Part shown: positions 1 to 11,138 of the stretch, in pieces
Numbering within the stretch: position 1 is the first letter of the stretch
Layout: each line of letters opens with the position of its first letter
Assembly: GCA_024704765.1 (NCBI GenBank)
Contig: JAKMXF010000301.1
Coordinates: forward strand, 217,807-281,806
Origin: Oopsacas minuta
Taxonomy: Eukaryota; Porifera; Hexactinellida; Lyssacinosida; Leucopsacidae
Length of the DNA stretch: 64,000 bases
Direction of reading: 5' to 3'
Translations under genes and position numbers: made by a program
Notes under the pieces: model-generated
Told to the model about the DNA's origin: nothing
Seen by the model: only the letters and a program-made list of their open reading frames with translations
Database searches by the model: none

Positions 1-1467
1 TTACAGAAGTGTTTAGGCAGTTTTTAGGCGGACTTTTGATGCTCCTAAATAATCACATTAGGGACCAGGCAAGAATAGACCTTCCCTAAATCAATATACT
101 TCCTCTGAATATTTTGAACAGCTCCTGACTGATCTTGTCATTCTAATCACTGAATGTAGGGAAAATATTCCGTACATTTTAAGAACTCTTAAACCGCCGT
201 ACATTCCTAGATTTCTTGAAATTATTGATCGCTTGCTGCACCTGCTTGTACTTTTGAATCTTATATCCAAGCGATCATGAAATATCCAATTACTCCTCCC
301 ATTTATTGTGATCTGCAACCTCAATATTTTCGTTTGATACGCCACTTCCCCCATACCCCGTCACATAATCGCTCACTCTTTGCTCCCTCCCTTTTCCAAA
401 CCATGGATCCGACACTGATTATCCTATCACATATGTTGACAACGTTCGTACAACTTTTGAGAATTTTACTCCTAGATTCCATAGTATTGTTTCAATGCAT
501 TTCACTAATCCGAACGAATGAATTTGCAATTAGAACAGTACTATTTGGATTAGCGATGGTATACCATAATACATTTATCCTTCCCAATATGCTACGATGA
601 GATATTATCGCAACTATTAAAATTCCCTAGAACTGATCTAACTTATCCCAGGCCCAAGTCCATCAATAATTATCATTTTATTAGTGTATAGAATGTTATG
701 ATTTCGTTATTTGAAGAATACAGTAGCATATTGGTCAAAAATGACTCAATGTTCTGACAGCATAAGGTAAAAAAGAATTAAGTGCATTCATACATCACGT
801 ATCGTTCTGTTTCGAGTTTCCATCAAGATGATCTACAAATCGAGTTTGACATTTTGGAATTTAACATTAGAGAGGGCAATGAATGGAAATCTTCTCGCTT
901 ATGAGAAATTCATTCCTAACAATACATCGATGAAGTGTTACAAAAACCGCGGAAGGTAAAGAATAAGTCGCGAGCAGCCAAACAAGACATAAAAGTTTAA
1001 CGCGAATACTCCTCCAACGGTATTCCCACTAAAAGCGAGGGCTGCCTGTAGCTATTTGGAGTGGAAGATTGATTAGAATTGAAAGATTAATATGATTGAA
1101 ATCATGTATGACGTGATGTGACAAGTGGAAGGCTGAATTAACACGAAATTTGTGAATTAGATAGTCAATTGTTATAAAATAAAATGTAAGCACACTAAAA
1201 AATTGTTGATATTTCTAGCCGTTCTACGAAATGTACATCGCGGCCACCAAAGGGACTCCATTTTTGGAACCAGTGATCTTAAATACACTCAGCTCAGCGA
1301 ATCCCCTGTATATTACATAATAAAATATTTACACGTGACTCACTGAAGCCATTACATATAATTATTGCAATTATATATGCAGTGCCTTTCCACTAGCCAT
1401 AAACTATTTAATAGGCTATTATACTACTACACTCAAGGTTAGATAAAATGCATTGGATATTAGAAAT
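1..1467. other. 3' flank of SF3B1, no gene recognised
   Basis: Sequence beyond the SF3B1 stop codon. A plus-strand reading frame is open from about 61 to 268, but its product matches no family I recognise and it ends in stops. The rest (about 600-1400) is AT-rich with no coding signal or repeat that I can support. The first 150 bases below the stop should be the SF3B1 3' UTR. Confidence 0.4.
1407..1412 (-). other. possible SF3B1 polyadenylation signal
   Basis: Reads ATTAAA on the minus strand, about 56 bases past the TAA stop of the terminal exon. ATTAAA is the commonest variant of the AATAAA signal. No canonical AATAAA was noticed closer to the stop. In DNA this AT-rich the hexamer could occur by chance. 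Confidence 0.3.
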
Positions 1468-2679
1468 TTATATTGAATAGAATAATTCATGGCGAGAATA
1501 GCTGTGCTGTTGATCATTATCAATATTAGGATAATTTGGAACCAAGGAATCTTGAAAACTAATATAGAGACTATTATAATATCTCCAATATACATCTCTA
1601 ATTTTTCTCGCTGGATGCATTAGACCTTGAATTAAATACAGTATTAATTGACTTGGGCCAATTGCATAAGAAAGTCCTTCAATTGCATCTCGTACAGCCA
1701 TAACCATATGGGGTGAAGTTTCAAATATATTAGGCCATACAAAATTTAACAGGTGACGAAGTGCATCTTCACACCCAAGACCAAATACTCCTAGTGACAT
1801 GTGTTTTACTGCTGAACATGAAGTTTGTCTGTGAACAAGATCCCTATCCATCAGTGCATCTTCGAGTAATGGAGTTACCGCATAAATATAATCCTTTCCC
1901 ATTTCGCCGATATATTCAAAGAGGAATGACATTGACTTCAGAACTCCGTGTTGTACATTCAATTCCGGAAGTCTGTATTCATTCATGAGGCCAGGAATTA
2001 CTGTAAATGGTGAACACGTTTCAGCAACAATAGCGATAGCTACTGTAGTACAAACTCTATTCTGCCTCTCTTGAACACGTAGATTCGTCAATAAAGTAGC
2101 TAATACATCTTGTGGACCAATAGCCTTAGCAATATAACCAAATGTATTAACAGTTGCTCTACGTATTGCTTTTTTATGTGCTTTTAAGAGATCCAACAGT
2201 TCTACGCATATACGCATCCATTCTCTTGGTTGTACAAAGTCAGCACCTCTGTCAGCAATCCTGCCAACAAGATCAATACAATTTTCTTGCACTTTTTCAT
2301 GCCTATTTTTTAGGATAGGAGTTAATCGTGGTAACAGATCTTTGATTGGTGGGGTCATTTTGGTCATTCCGATCACATTTACTATTGCTTTTAAAGCTCC
2401 TAGTATACTTCCTAATACTTCAGGGTATTCTTCCCCCAGATATTCGTACAATATAATTCCTAGATGCCCCATTAATTTCTCTTCCATACAAGCTTTCATA
2501 ACTGCAGCTATTTTGCTAATAAGATCCGCAGCTTGTTGACGAATTTTAGGAGATCGGTTATTTAAGCGAAACAAAACTGTACCACATATCTGTGGAAGAT
2601 ATGATTTAACCCTGGTTCCAAGTGCATTTACAATTACTCCAAATCCACTGAGCATCACAACATCTTCCGATGACTGTTC
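1468..2679 (-). CDS. SF3B1: SF3B1 terminal coding exon (C-terminal HEAT repeats)
   Basis: Encodes the last 403 residues of splicing factor 3b subunit 1, the HEAT-repeat superhelix of the U2 snRNP SF3b complex that clamps the branch-point adenosine in the nucleus. The exon opens after a TTTAG acceptor at 2680-2681 with [14 protein letters not shown], matching human EQTTEDSVMLNGFG. It carries nearly unchanged core stretches such as [40 protein letters not shown] and GRIADRG. The stop is TAA at 1468-1470. It joins the exon at 8272-8604 in phase 0. The last 100 or so residues are clearly less conserved than the rest, though the ending retains the [10 protein letters not shown] motif and a tail like the human RYELDYIL. 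Part of a gene running off the right edge of the window. Confidence 0.95.
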   Translation of the reverse strand, partial: EQSSEDVVMLSGFGVIVNALGTRVKSYLPQICGTVLFRLNNRSPKIRQQAADLISKIAAVMKACMEEKLMGHLGIILYEYLGEEYPEVLGSILGALKAIVNVIGMTKMTPPIKDLLPRLTPILKNRHEKVQENCIDLVGRIADRGADFVQPREWMRICVELLDLLKAHKKAIRRATVNTFGYIAKAIGPQDVLATLLTNLRVQERQNRVCTTVAIAIVAETCSPFTVIPGLMNEYRLPELNVQHGVLKSMSFLFEYIGEMGKDYIYAVTPLLEDALMDRDLVHRQTSCSAVKHMSLGVFGLGCEDALRHLLNFVWPNIFETSPHMVMAVRDAIEGLSYAIGPSQLILYLIQGLMHPARKIRDVYWRYYNSLYISFQDSLVPNYPNIDNDQQHSYSRHELFYSI

Positions 2680-2742
2680 CTAAATACATTAAATGTAAAC
2701 AATAGAGAATAAATCATCATGTATTAGTATTAATATGATATA

Positions 2743-4857
2743 CAGTAAACATTGGATTTAACGACATCGGCTTTAACGACAAATCGCTTATAACGACTCA
2801 TTTTGCTTGCCCAGAATCTCGCAGCATTATTCTGCACACATCATACCTCGGGTATAACGACCTGTCAGATAACGACAAATTGAATTTAGCGACATATTTT
2901 CTATGCCTGCTCCATGCAAATCCAATTGGATATTACGAGTTTTGGGCTGTCTATACTGTGGACTTAAGAAAAGTGTACTAGTGAATTATTAAGGTTTAAC
3001 AATTGATTTAATTATAAAACAATTAAAATCTCCTGTTGAATCAACAGCATCTGGCTTCTTACGAAAACGCTTATTAAAAGCCATTGTACGTACAATGTAA
3101 TGTTAAAATTTAATCGTCATAGATTCGAGCGGACTTGGCAAAAGGAAGCGCTTTTCTTTTGCTGAAAAATACAAAATTTTGAAGGAGCTTGATGCAGGAG
3201 CTAAGCGACCATTCTTGGAGCAGAAACATGGCATTTCACATGGGACCCTAGCCGGCTTCTTGAAAGATCGGGCGATGATTGAAACTTCCATCGCAAGTGC
3301 ATCAAATCTTGATTCGAAGAGCACAAAGCTGTCTCGATACCCGGTGATAGACACTGCACTGCTTGAGTGGTTTGGTTGTTTGAAGAGCACAGCTCCAGAT
3401 GAGTCAGTCACCAGTCCCTTTCTTCTAGAAAAGTCGCTATGCATCGCAGAGAAACTGAAAGTACGAAATGTGCCTGGCTACCTCGAACCTGTGTTCCTTG
3501 ATCTGAACTGGATAGATCGTTAGAAGAAGCGCCATAACATCACCAGCCGTCAAATCTCGGGTGAGAGCCAATCAGCAGATCACGCAGGTGCTGACAAAAG
3601 GATATCAACGCAGCTGAAACTGATTAGAGAAGAGTTTGAAGACAAGGATATTTTCAATGCTGATGAGACTGAGCTACTCTGGAAGATGACACCAGACAGA
3701 ACTTTGTCTTTCCGAGGAGACTTGTGCAAAGGAGGCAAGCGCTCCAAGGAACGCCTCACTGTATTGGTAGCAGCTAGTGCGCTTGGGGAGCGGTTTCCGC
3801 TACTCGTTATTGGAAAGAGTAAGCGCCCCCACTGTTTCCGAGGCGTCCTGAATCTTCCAGTGGAGTATGATGCCAATCGAACCACAAGGATGACAAGTGA
3901 GATTTTTGAGAAATGGCTAAGGAAGTTGAACAATTCTATGAGATTTGGCGACAGGAAAATCGTCATGATTCTTGACAACTTCTCAGGTCATCCGAACCTT
4001 AACTTGTCCCATATCAAGCTTTTCTTTCTCCTACCCAACACAACGTCTATGACTCAGCCCATGCGCAGGTATAATCAAGAACCTCAAGCACCATTACCGC
4101 CGGTTTCTTGTTAGGAAGCGTTTATTGGCAGTTGATTCTGAAACGGGGTTCAAGCTTGACTTGCTCCAGGCCTTGGACTGGCTAAAAATGTCCTGGGATA
4201 ATGTCACCCCCACAACCACCAAGCATTGCTATCAGCATGTTGGGTTCAAGGATCTACCTGCCACTGAAGAAACCTCAGCACCTGACACATCAATTTGGAG
4301 CAGTGCTGAAGAAGCAGGGCTTGTTTCGGATGGCTTATCATTTGAGGACTTTGTTGCTCTGGATGATGGTGTTGCAATTGGACCTGGTGCAAATGGTCTC
4401 GAAATTGACGATATCCTTAATAGTCTGCACCCTCTAAGTGATGACGATGTTGATATCGAAAATGACGACAATGAATATCCCCTCAATATCCATGTTCCGT
4501 CATTCGACACTATTGTCTCATGCCTTGACACCGTTATGAAGTCCTTGCGCACCCTCCCATGCTCAGAGAAACAGATTCAGTCTGTCAGCGAACTTCAAAA
4601 CTTCTTGGCTGAAAGTCAGCTGAGTCGATTGCAGCAGGCCTCAATAACTAGCTTTTTCAAGTCAAACTAATCATATTCATGACATTATTATGACGATAAT
4701 ACAACAACATAGCATACTACATCGTATAACACGAATAAATTTGGGTGTCATCCGATATATAATGCATATATAAAGCTTCCTCGGATTTAGCGACAAATCG
4801 GATATAGCGACCTTTTTTGCCTGCTCAAACGAGTGTCGTTAAATCCAATGTTTACTA
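2743..4857 (+). mobile_element. Tigger/pogo-like DNA transposon, inactivated
   Basis: About 2.1 kb bounded by inverted ends that begin CAGTAAACATTGGATTTAAC on the left and differ in the first base on the right (TAGTAAACATTGG on the minus strand at 4857). It is flanked by TA at 2741-2742 and 4858-4859, the target duplication of Tc1/mariner/pogo elements. Subterminal repeats of the type TTTAACGACA recur inside both ends. The left end lies 63 bp from the acceptor of the terminal SF3B1 exon. Confidence 0.85.
3107..4670 (+). pseudogene. Tigger-like (CENP-B/jerky-type) transposase, broken
   Basis: Begins with a CENP-B-type helix-turn-helix (KRKRFSFAEKYKILKELDAG) with no ATG in frame; a TAA lies just upstream at 3104. 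A TAG at 3521-3523 interrupts the second DNA-binding module between WIDR and KKRHNIT. The DDE domain follows: FNADETELLWK carries the first Asp and MILDNFSGHP the second. After TTSMTQPM the frame is lost at about 4060, just where the third Asp (QPMDxG in the family) is expected, and reading resumes in another frame to 4670. The last third is acidic and ends SITSFFKSN. With no start, a stop and the third acidic codon destroyed, it cannot make an active transposase. Confidence 0.85.
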
Positions 4858-5365
4858 TATATATATATACTATTACTGAGTGGAATATATTGTACAAGTG
4901 AATGTGAAATACTCAAATATCCAACTTAACTGGTTGATAAAGGTTGTTCACTCAAAACAAATTGCTATAGTCTTGTAATTGTATATTGTTCCCCAGGGGT
5001 GTTATTTCGAAAGTCAGACTTATGTTTCTTGCTAATTTGAATAATTCTTCGTGGCCACATTGTGACACAGCTTGAAAATGTTTAATGCTTCATAACTTCA
5101 ATTAGGTTACCCTGATCCAATTTTTGTCGATATTCATCATCAGCGTAGAAAATTCCTTTGTTTGAGTGGTCACACTACTATATTTGGGAATATCTTTTCA
5201 TTTGCTAGGTAGGAAAGTCCCAGAATGGACAACATTCAATTCTCAAATGTATCCTAACATTATCGAGTGACCCCTTGTTCGACGCTATTTTAGATCTAGA
5301 TTAAGGTATATGACAAGTTTTTAATGTTGAGTCGATCTGAAATTAACCCCTTGAATAGTCTAGTA

Positions 5366-5507
5366 CAGTGCTTCTCTATCCAGGATTCACGACCCCTAGG
5401 TAGCCCATGGACCCAAAAACTTTGTATTATGTTAAATGGCTAGGGATACGTGGACACCATAAATTTGACCAGAGTTGGTGGGCAGATGAAAAGATTGAGA
5501 ACCACTG
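5366..5507. mobile_element. non-autonomous hAT MITE with intact 8-bp duplication
   Basis: 142 bp with inverted ends CAGTGCTTCTCTATC and CAGTGGTTCTCAATC (right end read inward), typical of hAT elements. The flanks are an exact 8-bp direct repeat GTCTAGTA at 5358-5365 and 5508-5515. No coding capacity. The unmutated target duplication makes the boundaries firm. Confidence 0.85.
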
Positions 5508-6204
5508 GTCTAGTAGGTTCATCTAATACTTATATTGTAGAAATTATAAATCATGAGGATGGGGAGAATCGAAATTCTATCAACTGGGAACTCTATTTAT
5601 AGTAACAGATAATTCGGACAATAGATTTACAACAAATATAAAGATCCGAGTTGATAGAATATGACTATCCCCATCTCAAAATATATAATTTTGCTATTAT
5701 ATATGTATGAGGAGTATTTAACAGACTATTCAAGTTGAACAATTTAAGATCAACTGAAACATAAACTACTTGTCACATACCTTGATCCACATCATTAAAG
5801 TTTTTCATACATCTAGAATTATATCTATCACATATATAAAAGAAGAAATATGCAAAAAATAGAAGAAAATTAAGATGGCGAGAGGACGATCTAGTAAAAT
5901 CCTGTTAACATATACTTTCGAGGGTCAATAATTGTATAAACAGGTCCAGCTAGACTAGGGGCGTCCAACAAGGGATCACTCGTTGTGATTAGGAAACTTT
6001 TTGATGATGGAATGTTATAACATTCAGGCAGGGCTCTCGCTAGGCATCTATCAAAGGTACATACCCTTCTTGAAAGCTATTGTACCCTTCAAAAACATGT
6101 TGTAAGTGAGCGTGTATCATTTGAGTCAATATTATTACTTGAAGATTTCATTAAGTTATTGACAAAAATATACTGTGTTACAGTACATCTTGTGATTCCA
6201 AAGA

Positions 6205-6585
6205 TTTAGCTTATTTAGCAACCTTGACCCAAGGAATGTGAATAAGGCTACTATACCAGCAACTACTGAATTGGAAGAACTTATGAGCATTGACGGTTTG
6301 AAATTGTGGCAAGAGTTCTTAGCTGACCGAACTTTCGCTAAGAGATCTCCAGATATTTCAGTGATAGTGGAACAAATTTTGGGGGATTGCGAACAAAGAA
6401 GTAATGGCTTGTACATTTCCTCTTATTTTTGACTTACTGGCTCGAGTTGCTGTACTGCCAGCATCCAGTGCGCATGTGGAACGAATCTTTCAACAATGAA
6501 AAGGGTTAAAACTGCTCAACGGGACAGATTGAACACAACTACACTCGATAACTTATTCGCATCTCAACTGAAGGCTCTCCAGTAA
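6205..6585 (+). pseudogene. hAT transposase C-terminal part, plus orientation
   Basis: Open in one frame from FSLFSNLDPRNV through TTELEELMSIDGLKLWQEFL, then switching frame near 6411 and again near 6498 to give the hAT dimerisation segment VLPASSAHVERIF and STMKRVKTAQRDRL, with a stop at 6583-6585. It resembles the C-terminus of ZNF862/KRBA2-type hAT proteins. In protein order it starts just after the point where the minus-strand hAT piece at 6696-7564 stops, so the two are probably halves of one element, this half inverted. Confidence 0.75.
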
Positions 6586-6695
6586 AAGAGTGAGATCCTT
6601 ATCTTGCAATGAGAAGGTAGGAATCTTGGGGGAAGAGGCGTATGTAAACGCCTAATTTAGTTAGAATCATACAACAAGAATATGGAAGTAGTTTG

Positions 6696-7564
6696 TTATT
6701 GTTTTGGGAATGTTTTGGCTTGTGGGAACCTGTCTTTGATATTAGAAATCAAAGCATCAATACAGGTCTGAGCCTTTCTTACTAAGTCCTCAGGTATAAG
6801 GGGATACGAAATATCAATATCTTGTAGTGTTGTTTCAAGGTACATCATGTGTTCACTATGTAGCGGATCCTTTTTCACATCTTCTAGAGCAGACAAACTG
6901 TCCTGTAAGATGTCATCCACATTTAATAAGTTCAGCGTACTACTTGAAATACTCTCGAAAGATTTTCAAGGATGGACAGGAAGCTGATAGCAAAGTAATG
7001 TGGCCACAAATTTAGCCTAGACATTTGCAGGGAAAGTCCTAGAGCTTTTGCATTTCCTTCAGCAGCACCTTTTCAAGTGTGAGCATTGCGGACTTTAGGC
7101 AGCGTCACAACACATTAACAGCACTCTGATGAGATAGCTATCGTGTTTCAGTAGGCCGTTGCATCTTTAGCATAGGTTCATTTAAAGCCGTACCATTTCC
7201 CTTATTGCTGTTATTCTGACGGTGCTTCTGGAAAATAAGCATATACTTCATTCAGTGTATTTTGGAATCTTTTCACCAGACCTGAATTCTCAGCTAAATT
7301 GCAGGTTGCAAGGGAAAGTCGCTAAGCTGCACAGTGCTTAACAATGAAATTGGGTGCCTGGTCTTTGAGACGAGTTATTACACCAGAGTGAGTGCCAAGC
7401 ATGACTGAGCCAGCATCACAAGCACCACCTGCAAGCTGAGAGAGATTTAGTACTATAGGTGCTTTGTAGGCCAGATAATTGACAATTGAATCTGAGATAA
7501 TTTCAACAGCGGCCTGACTCATAGTAGTATGTGAACGTATATTATGTGAAACCTTGGCGAACAA
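6696..7564 (-). pseudogene. hAT transposase central part, minus orientation
   Basis: Read on the minus strand, the piece from 7564 carries AAVEIISDSIVNYLAY, then GGACDAGSVMLGTHSGVITR and PNFIVKHCAA, matching the GTDGAAVNTGRHRGVVTRLK / HCVAHRLELA region of ZNF862-like hAT transposases. A stop replaces the His of the HRLxLA motif. Reading continues with several stops through AENSGLVKRFQNTLNEVYAYF to a second open piece (6920-6696) ending with IDALISNIKDRFPQ. The following C-terminal region is found inverted at 6205-6585. No hAT ends could be fixed. Confidence 0.75.
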
Positions 7565-8079
7565 TATCTCATAGGGAAGTCAACAAAAGTATGCAAAATT
7601 TTGAGATAACAAACATCCAATGTTCTTAAACATGTTTAGATATTTGAAATTCTGATTTCGAAAACATGTGAAAAAATAAGTTTTTTGTAAATGCCCAAAA
7701 AAATGTAAAAATAATTCGAAAATTCAAAATCTTTCTGAATATTCAGAAACGTCCCTATGCCTTCTACTTGGTCTCCAATTTTTATCTATATCCAACAACG
7801 AGAAGTGCATTAATTTTACAACTGAAGTGTGCTCAGGAAAATCTTGCGCTAACTTCACACTCGTGCAAACATTAATGGGTGAGGAATAACACAAATAGAT
7901 ATTTTCTTTTAGATGAACAATTTAGAAGAATTGAAGTTGTATAACCCCATCTATCTTTCGGGCCACATGCCTTTGTTCATGAATTCAGAAATGGGAGTTT
8001 GTATCAATGAAAATTAGAATATTTAGCTGTAAAATAAGATAGTCAAAGTACATGAATCACAATTTGTGATGAGTATGTA

Positions 8080-8241
8080 AGGTAAACATCCGGCAACTCG
8101 AACACCTGGTCACTCGAACATTAGTAATGCCTAAAGATTATTTGGTTCTTTTCGTTGTAAGTTTAGTACTTAAGGCATTGGTTAAATAACTCGAACAGAT
8201 TGTGATTTTCACTGAGGGTTCGAGTTACCGGATGTTAACTG
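8080..8241. mobile_element. pogo-like MITE next to an SF3B1 exon
   Basis: 162 bp with inverted ends AGGTAAACATCCGGCAACTC and CAGTTAACATCCGGTAACTC (read inward), flanked by TA at 8078-8079 and 8242-8243. CTCGAAC motifs recur inside. The end resembles Tigger/pogo termini. Its right boundary is only 30 bp from the last base of the SF3B1 exon at 8272, so it lies directly downstream of the splice donor in the direction of transcription. Confidence 0.7.
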
Positions 8242-8271
8242 TACTAATATTAAATACAAATACTATTTTAC

Positions 8272-8604
8272 CTGGTAAGCATAAAGAATACCATCAATCA
8301 ATTGTTCTTCAACTCTGGCATCAATATCGGAAGCGCCGAGGTTCACAAGAATTTTTTCAATACATTCCACAACCATTTTTCGATAATTTTCATTTTCCTC
8401 CTTTAAATCATCTACTATCCTTCGTATTATATCTGGTCCACCTACTTTATTGGCAATCTCTACTGTTGTATCAACAAGTTGCTTATGATTACGTCTGTCA
8501 GTTCCAACCCTCTGATTCCAGAAATGTTTAAAAAAATGTGGTAAAACTTCCTGTCGTATATAAGCTGCCTCAACTCCATCAGTCGCACAGCATTGCTTTA
8601 CAAC
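8272..8604 (-). CDS. SF3B1: SF3B1 internal exon (111 codons)
   Basis: Starts after a CTTAG acceptor at 8605-8606 with [17 protein letters not shown] and ends [10 protein letters not shown] before a GTAAAA donor at 8270-8271. Human SF3B1 reads VVKQCCGTDGVEANYIK and [10 protein letters not shown] at the same places, so both borders agree with the protein. HEAT-repeat segment between the exons at 34859-35566 and 1468-2679; both flanking junctions are phase 0. No ATG is needed because the exon is internal. It lies in an island only about 0.35 kb wide between repeats. Confidence 0.95.
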
Positions 8605-9385
8605 CTAAGATATGCAGCATATTATACAGAAAACAAATAAGAATGGTCACAATAAAAGTTGGGTTATTTGATGTCCACAAACTGTAGTTCCTCCAAAGTC
8701 CGACACATTTAACAGGGAATTTACTATAGCCTACACAGCATCGGTGTCTCAAATGCATCAGAGGAGTAGCATATTGATTTTAAAAGCTCAGTATAAATGA
8801 TAAATACTAACCGAATTGTGATCAAAATAATGTTTGACAAACATTGAACATATACAATGCCAGACATATAATCGAATTTCAAAGGTTGTAGTTTCTTCGC
8901 ATCGGATTCGGTAGGGTTGACAATAGTTCTACATGTTAATAATGGGTACATAATGCTATTTTAAGTTTTATACAAGTGGTGTACCGTGAGGGAGTGGGCC
9001 GCCCTGGTGACACTTTATGGGACTACATTTGCATTTAACCTTCTTTAGATACTTTAATAGAAATCAAAAATTTTCTAGTGGCACTACTATTACCAATTCA
9101 CAAATAAATATTAGGAACTCTACAGAGAGAATCCTACAATATCAGTAGTATATTGGTAATGTAAATAATTTCTGAAAATAAATTATTACATCTATCACAC
9201 ATATTGTTATATATTTGCTAATATTACAATTACTTTGCATATTACGTGAATAGGTGTTAACAGGAAAGAAAGTCTGAAGAAATTCTTGTCTGACTAGAAT
9301 TCGCAAAAACGAATTTGTAAGTTATTTTCATAGTTATAATATTTTGTTTTTATAGTGTTAAGCACTATACTTGTTATCAAATAAC

Positions 9386-9524
9386 TTATATATAGCTCAG
9401 CTATACTATAGTACAGTTTTTGTGTATTAGCTTTCTATCTTCGGGGGATTGTTCATTTTTCGGATAATGGTATAGAGGTTTGTATTGCAAAAACTGTACT
9501 ATAATATAGCTCAGCTATATATAA
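9386..9524. repeat. 139-bp inverted repeat (MITE-like hairpin)
   Basis: Two 37-base arms, 9386-9422 and 9488-9524, are inverted copies with 2 mismatches, both starting TTATATATAGCT and running to ATAGTACAGTTTTTG. The spacer is 65 bp. The arms contain a short internal palindrome (TATAGCTCAGCTATA). No coding content. It could be a MITE whose duplication is obscured by the TA-rich ends, or a simple palindrome. Confidence 0.65.
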
Positions 9525-9887
9525 CGAACCTCACTTGCAATATAGTACAAGAACTAGTCAACTGTTATCACTGCATGACGTATTTTACAGTAAACAAAAT
9601 AATCAGTTGATGATAAGCATAAAAAGTAAAAGTTTTGGCTATATGCGAAATCCAGAGTTAATTTCAACTCGCACCTACAAAAAGCACTTGAAAAATATAG
9701 CCATTTTTATGGTATTGATCAGTCGCGACGCTGAGCAGCCAGCACTTGTAAAAAAATCGAAATTTAAATGCGGTTTGTTAATGAGCTTGACAAAATAGTA
9801 GAACAATGCCTACCAAATATACAGCTAGATTTTCTACCCTAAACTACCAAAAATAGTAGACTCATTATAAAATAAATTATTATGTGT

Positions 9888-10986
9888 ACACTAACCGGAC
9901 AACAATAATTGCACACAATAAACATACAATTGTAAATCCTCGGAATACTGCAAATATTGGAATATGCATACGAAATATACTCGAAAGAACTACTGACTAT
10001 ACTCCCTGGCCAAATTTATTGGAACAACTAGCCATAATTGACACATGGCACAAATATGCTTCATACTTTAGTTGCGCAAGCTGAAGATAATTTCAACTAT
10101 TTTCGGAATTCATTTCATGAACAATGATAAAAGGTTGTTCATAATTTCTGCAAAATGAACTGATAATTCCATTTATTCTTGCTATGTGCCACTTGTGTCA
10201 AAAGTGGCATGGTGTTCCAATACTTTTGGCCAAGGAGTGTATGTTGGTTAACATTGTCCTGACTAAATAGATGCATACATTTTTAATAAATACTTTTAGT
10301 TGCAATTTGATCATAAATAGATAATGAGCTAACAAATTTTTCAATGCAGTTTGCATACAATTCTAATGAAATGGTATATTCCTGATAGCATATTTGAAAT
10401 CTACGGGTGCCTATTACCCTAATATAAAATTTTGAATTGTTTAGATAAAATTTGTTGACTTAATAGTATTTAAATATGTGTCGCCCGTGGCAGAAGTGGC
10501 ACATAACAATTACGTGTGGGCCACTTCTTAATATAATAAAGAATGTGGTAAAATGGACTATATCTACTAAATTAGTAATAATTGCAGTTTTAGTCTATTG
10601 ATGCCACTTTTACAACTTGTGACACAAATATTCAAATGCTCTTAAGTCAAAAAGATTTCATCTAAACAATTCAAAATATTCATGTTGGGGATTTAATAGA
10701 CAACCGTAGATTTCAAATATCCCATCAGATTTGTGCCGTCCAATTTGCATCAAATGTAATTTGCAATTGAATAATGCATTTGCTCATTATCTATTTAATG
10801 AGCAAAGTGTGGCTAGAAAATATCCAATCAGAAATATATTCACCAATTTATTCAGGACAATGTTAACGAACTTAGTCAAAGAGATTTTTCAGGTGTATTT
10901 TCGAATGCATATTCAAATTTTCGCAATATTTCCATGATTTTGGATTGAATATTTAGAGTGTGCAAGTACTTTTGTACCGTTAGAGC
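9888..10986. repeat. foldback element copy FB1
   Basis: A long inverted repeat: the left arm (about 9888-10490, interrupted by a MITE at 10000-10239) pairs with the right arm (about 10600-10986) around a core rich in GTGGCAC/GTGCCAC motifs. The arms share segments such as ATTTGAAATCTACGG, TTTTGAATTGTTTAGAT and GTTAACATTGTCCTGA in opposite orientation. The left end begins ACACTAACCGGACAAC. Related copies are at 27210-29598, 32836-34805, 43140-44043 and 62260-62790. No credible protein; a short frame in the right arm recurs in other copies only because the DNA is repeated. Confidence 0.75.
10000..10239. mobile_element. Tc1-type MITE inserted in FB1
   Basis: 240 bp with inverted ends TACTCCCTGGCCAAATTTAT and CACTCCTTGGCCAAAAGTAT (read inward), flanked by TA at 9998-9999 and 10240-10241. 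The TIR with CTTGGCCAAAAGTATTGGAA is a familiar Tc1 type. Removing it joins FB1 left-arm sequence that is otherwise collinear with the right arm, so it inserted after FB1. Confidence 0.75.
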
Positions 10987-11138
10987 CTATACAGCAATTG
11001 ATCCAACACAAATATATGGGGGATACAATGCCCAGCGGCGAGACAAGTGAGCCGATCTGGGCGGAGTTATCAAACTATCAATTGATCAATAATTAATCAA
11101 CTAAACATATATAATAATAAATTTTTAGATAATTGATA

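Larger units (their letters stand above)
2680..8271 (-). other. SF3B1 last intron (5.6 kb)
   Basis: Bounded on the minus strand by a GTAAAA donor at 8271 and a TTTAG acceptor ending at 2680. It contains a Tigger element, a hAT MITE, two opposed hAT halves and a pogo-like MITE. The stretches 4861-5357, 5516-6204 and 7565-8079 show no gene or clear repeat beyond a (TA)n run near 4857-4870. Confidence 0.85.

Noticed and set aside
91-600. Overlapping frames on both strands near the left edge
   Set aside because: No recognisable motif, no splice or start evidence, and stops nearby. Listed only as flank.
2342-2539. Plus-strand frame inside the SF3B1 exon
   Set aside because: Shadow of the conserved minus-strand coding sequence.
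10731-10937. Short frame similar to those at 43827-44057 and 62186-62386
   Set aside because: The similarity is that of the foldback arm DNA; reading frames are short and not conserved as protein.
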